From Bdellovibrionales bacterium (GTDB lineage: Bacteria > Bdellovibrionota > UBA1018 > CAIMNF01), in contig JAGWXK010000018.1 of assembly GCA_018969905.1 (NCBI GenBank), positions 1 to 35,226 on the forward strand: a DNA stretch of 35,226 bases, given 5' to 3'. Both the position numbers and the translations under genes were made by a program. Numbering within the stretch: the stretch's first letter is position 1; every line of letters begins with the position of its first letter. Shown piece after piece: positions 33,586 to 35,226 of this stretch. Below the pieces are notes generated by a model. The model searched no databases. It was not told where the DNA came from and worked only from the letters and a program-made list of their open reading frames with translations.

Positions 33586-34739
33586 TTCTACTTTTGATCG
33601 AAATCCTTGATTTTATCCAAGGGAGCCTTCCGCTGAAGTGGCTTGGTGTGAGGAAGCCGAGAGAAGAAGCGTTTAGGAAGTCCTCGTGGAAATCCTTGCC
33701 GAAACCCCAAAAGACCTCGAACTGGTTTCATGCCTCAAGCCTTGGGGAATTGGAAATGCTGCGCCCCCTGATTGATGACTTTATCGAGAGGGGAGAGCTG
33801 GTATGCGTGAGCGTGTTTTCGGATTCAGCACTCCCCGGACTGCGCGATCTTGAATCCCGGTGTCTGTATGTCGGTTTCTCACCCAGGGAAAAGGAATGGC
33901 TTCCGCTTTTTGAACATTTCCGGGTAAAAAAACTGATTTTGGCGAAATATGATTTCTGGCCTGGGATGATCCGGTCATCCGCATTCCGGAATGTGCCCGT
34001 TCTGGTGATCAATGCAAGATTGCGGAGGTCATTTCTGTGGATGCGTGCACTGTTCGCATTTCAGAAATTCCCCGTTTTTTACCTTTTCGGGAGTGATGAG
34101 AAGGAGAGAACCCTGAATGGACTCCGAATTCATTCTGGAGTTGACCCCCGTTGGGAAAGGGTTGCCCGGCGGGCGAATCAAGAGGCAAGCCATGCCGAAA
34201 AAAAAGAACGGATTCTCTATTGGAGAGAGCAGATCGCAAGGCTCCCCCGTCCCTTGGGTGTGATCGGTAGCGCATGGCCTGAGGATCTTGAGATGCTTTT
34301 GCCAGCTCTCGAAGGTTTCAAAGGAGCGATTGTGATCGTGCCCCACTCCTTGGCGAACGAAACGCTCGCTCGCATCCAAAGTCAGGTTGCTATTGCACGG
34401 AACTGCAAAATCGTTGTGATTTCTGAGGTCGGTATCCTGGTCGAGATTTATGCCGAGGCTGATTTTGCCTTTGTCGGAGGTGGCTTTGGAAAGGGGATTC
34501 ATTCAGTGATCGAACCCGCGGCATTCGGGATTCCTGTCGCCTCGGGCCCCGCCCGCGTTCGGGATTTCTCAGAAACATCCGAGCTGAGGGATGCCGGAAT
34601 CCTCACTGTCTTACGCAATCCGCTTGAAATTTCGCAGTGGCTCGGGAGTATTTCCCCCCATGATTCGGGTTCAGGCCTTCTGGACCGAAAACGGAATCGT
34701 TATCGGGCTCTTCTTGAAGAGTGCCTCAGGATTCGATAG
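33582..34739 (+). CDS. waaA: 3-deoxy-D-manno-octulosonic acid (Kdo) transferase
   Basis: Transfers Kdo from CMP-Kdo to lipid A precursor. The ATG at 33582 overlaps the glycosyltransferase stop (ATGA) and begins a hydrophobic membrane-anchor helix, giving 385 residues. This is somewhat shorter than the E. coli enzyme (425). Trp-Phe-His-Ala-Ser-Ser-Leu-Gly-Glu (48-56) holds the catalytic Glu56. Later come Ala-Lys-Tyr-Asp-Phe-Trp-Pro, Ile-Asn-Ala-Arg-Leu, and the nucleotide-binding Phe-Val-Gly-Gly-Gly-Phe-Gly-Lys-Gly-Ile-His-Ser-Val-Ile-Glu-Pro-Ala-Ala. The usual His-Asn in the last motif is His-Ser. Number of Kdo residues added is unknown. Confidence 0.9.
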   Translation: MILLLIEILDFIQGSLPLKWLGVRKPREEAFRKSSWKSLPKPQKTSNWFHASSLGELEMLRPLIDDFIERGELVCVSVFSDSALPGLRDLESRCLYVGFSPREKEWLPLFEHFRVKKLILAKYDFWPGMIRSSAFRNVPVLVINARLRRSFLWMRALFAFQKFPVFYLFGSDEKERTLNGLRIHSGVDPRWERVARRANQEASHAEKKERILYWREQIARLPRPLGVIGSAWPEDLEMLLPALEGFKGAIVIVPHSLANETLARIQSQVAIARNCKIVVISEVGILVEIYAEADFAFVGGGFGKGIHSVIEPAAFGIPVASGPARVRDFSETSELRDAGILTVLRNPLEISQWLGSISPHDSGSGLLDRKRNRYRALLEECLRIR

Positions 34740-34751
34740 GGTTTTGATTCC

Positions 34752-35226
34752 ATGGAATTTTCGAGCCATTATGATTTTGTTTTTCTCGGAGAGAATCCTG
34801 CTGGTCTCTGGGTGGCCCACAGGCTTCTTGAGCTCGACAAAAAGGTTTTGATTCTCCCCTTGGGGCATGATTCCGGCATGAATGCGGCTCCCAGGATCGT
34901 ACTCCGGGATTTCGGCTGGGATGAGTTCACACAATCAGAACGAGAGTCCGGTCCGATTCAAATTCTTACCCCGGAGCGCAGGTTCCGCGTGGGTGCCACA
35001 TTTGAGGAAATCGAGACGGAGTTTGAGTTCCAATTCGGGACAAAACCATCTGGTCTCGTCGGACCCGACATTCTGAGAGGCCTTGCGTATCTTGCCCGTG
35101 GCGCTGAAACAGGCCCGGTTTTTTCAGAGGATTTCGTTTTGTGGGCCAAAAGAGCGGTTGATACCGTCTATCTGGAGAGGGAGGACGGGTACCTCACCAA
35201 AAGGATGCTTCATTCTCTTTCAGAGA
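34752..35226 (+). CDS. Rossmann-type, possibly FAD-binding protein (partial)
   Basis: An ATG at 34752, 12 bp after waaA, opens a frame that runs off the window (158 residues so far). The N terminus Tyr-Asp-Phe-Val-Phe-Leu-Gly-Glu-Asn-Pro-Ala-Gly-Leu-Trp-Val-Ala-His-Arg-Leu-Leu has the shape of a dinucleotide-binding beta-alpha-beta unit: strand, glycine loop, helix, then Lys-Val-Leu-Ile-Leu. The usual Gly-x-Gly-x-x-Gly loop reads Gly-Glu-Asn-Pro-Ala-Gly, so the second Gly is lost. It may be a flavoprotein-like amine oxidase or desaturase relative. It likely belongs to the envelope operon. Confidence 0.55.
   Translation, partial: MEFSSHYDFVFLGENPAGLWVAHRLLELDKKVLILPLGHDSGMNAAPRIVLRDFGWDEFTQSERESGPIQILTPERRFRVGATFEEIETEFEFQFGTKPSGLVGPDILRGLAYLARGAETGPVFSEDFVLWAKRAVDTVYLEREDGYLTKRMLHSLSE

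Overview
The window reads as chromosomal DNA of a Gram-negative, didermal bacterium. It carries LPS-core and Kdo-transfer genes, many lipoproteins with clear lipoboxes, a lytic transglycosylase, an LpoB-type PBP activator and a SecDF/YajC operon. A structured minus-strand RNA with a c-di-GMP-I (GEMM-I) aptamer and its own terminator, with no riboswitch-type ORF inside it, recalls the abundant riboswitch-like RNA described from Bdellovibrio. Together with the delta-proteobacterial flavour of several genes, this suggests Bdellovibrionota or a relative. That placement is inference: there is no rRNA here. Gene density is high, ATGA-type 4-bp overlaps are common, and many starts lack a strong Shine-Dalgarno.

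Layout. 1-2.8 kb: a Met-rich protein tail (possibly Ffh), a DTW-domain tRNA modification enzyme, a DUF6930-like protein, and a convergently overlapping protein with a degenerate diadenylate-cyclase-like domain. 3.0 kb: tRNA-Ala(GGC). 3.2-7.2 kb: a four-gene lipoprotein operon (LPP20-type, second lipoprotein, LpoB, large COG3014-like lipoprotein). 7.2-9.2 kb: eno, an ftsB-like gene and a cold-shock protein. 9.2-12 kb (minus): a Gly/Asn-rich lipoprotein, a cysteine synthase and a UppP/BacA-like membrane protein that has lost its catalytic residues. 12-16.6 kb (plus): acyl desaturase, purA, a class-C-type serine hydrolase, then a small soluble protein plus HTTM membrane protein pair. 16.6-17.1 kb: tRNA-Met(CAT) with a 283-bp palindrome-containing segment flanked by a 21-bp copy of the tRNA 3' end.

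17.1-19.8 kb (minus): a ROK kinase, PilZ protein and proline iminopeptidase operon with 4-bp overlaps. 20-21.1 kb: mltA. 21.2-21.8 kb: a RayT-like transposase relative lacking its catalytic motifs. 21.9-28.1 kb: tgt-yajC-secD-secF-recJ. 28.2-30.3 kb: a secreted subtilisin with a CUB-like tail and a secreted, very charged helical protein. 30.3-31.3 kb (minus): queE preceded by the c-di-GMP-aptamer RNA. 31.4-35.2 kb: an envelope operon (DUF4097-like protein, family 9 glycosyltransferase, WaaA/KdtA, and a truncated Rossmann-type protein running off the end).

Functional links: tgt and queE belong to queuosine biosynthesis. LpoB-type lipoproteins, MltA, UppP-like, FtsB-like, GT9 and WaaA concern envelope growth. 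The PilZ protein and the c-di-GMP aptamer RNA are both potential c-di-GMP receivers. The strongest candidates for something new are the aptamer RNA locus (31.0-31.35 kb), the tRNA-Met palindromic element (16.69-16.98 kb), and the set of apparent pseudoenzymes (DAC-like, UppP-like, RayT-like).
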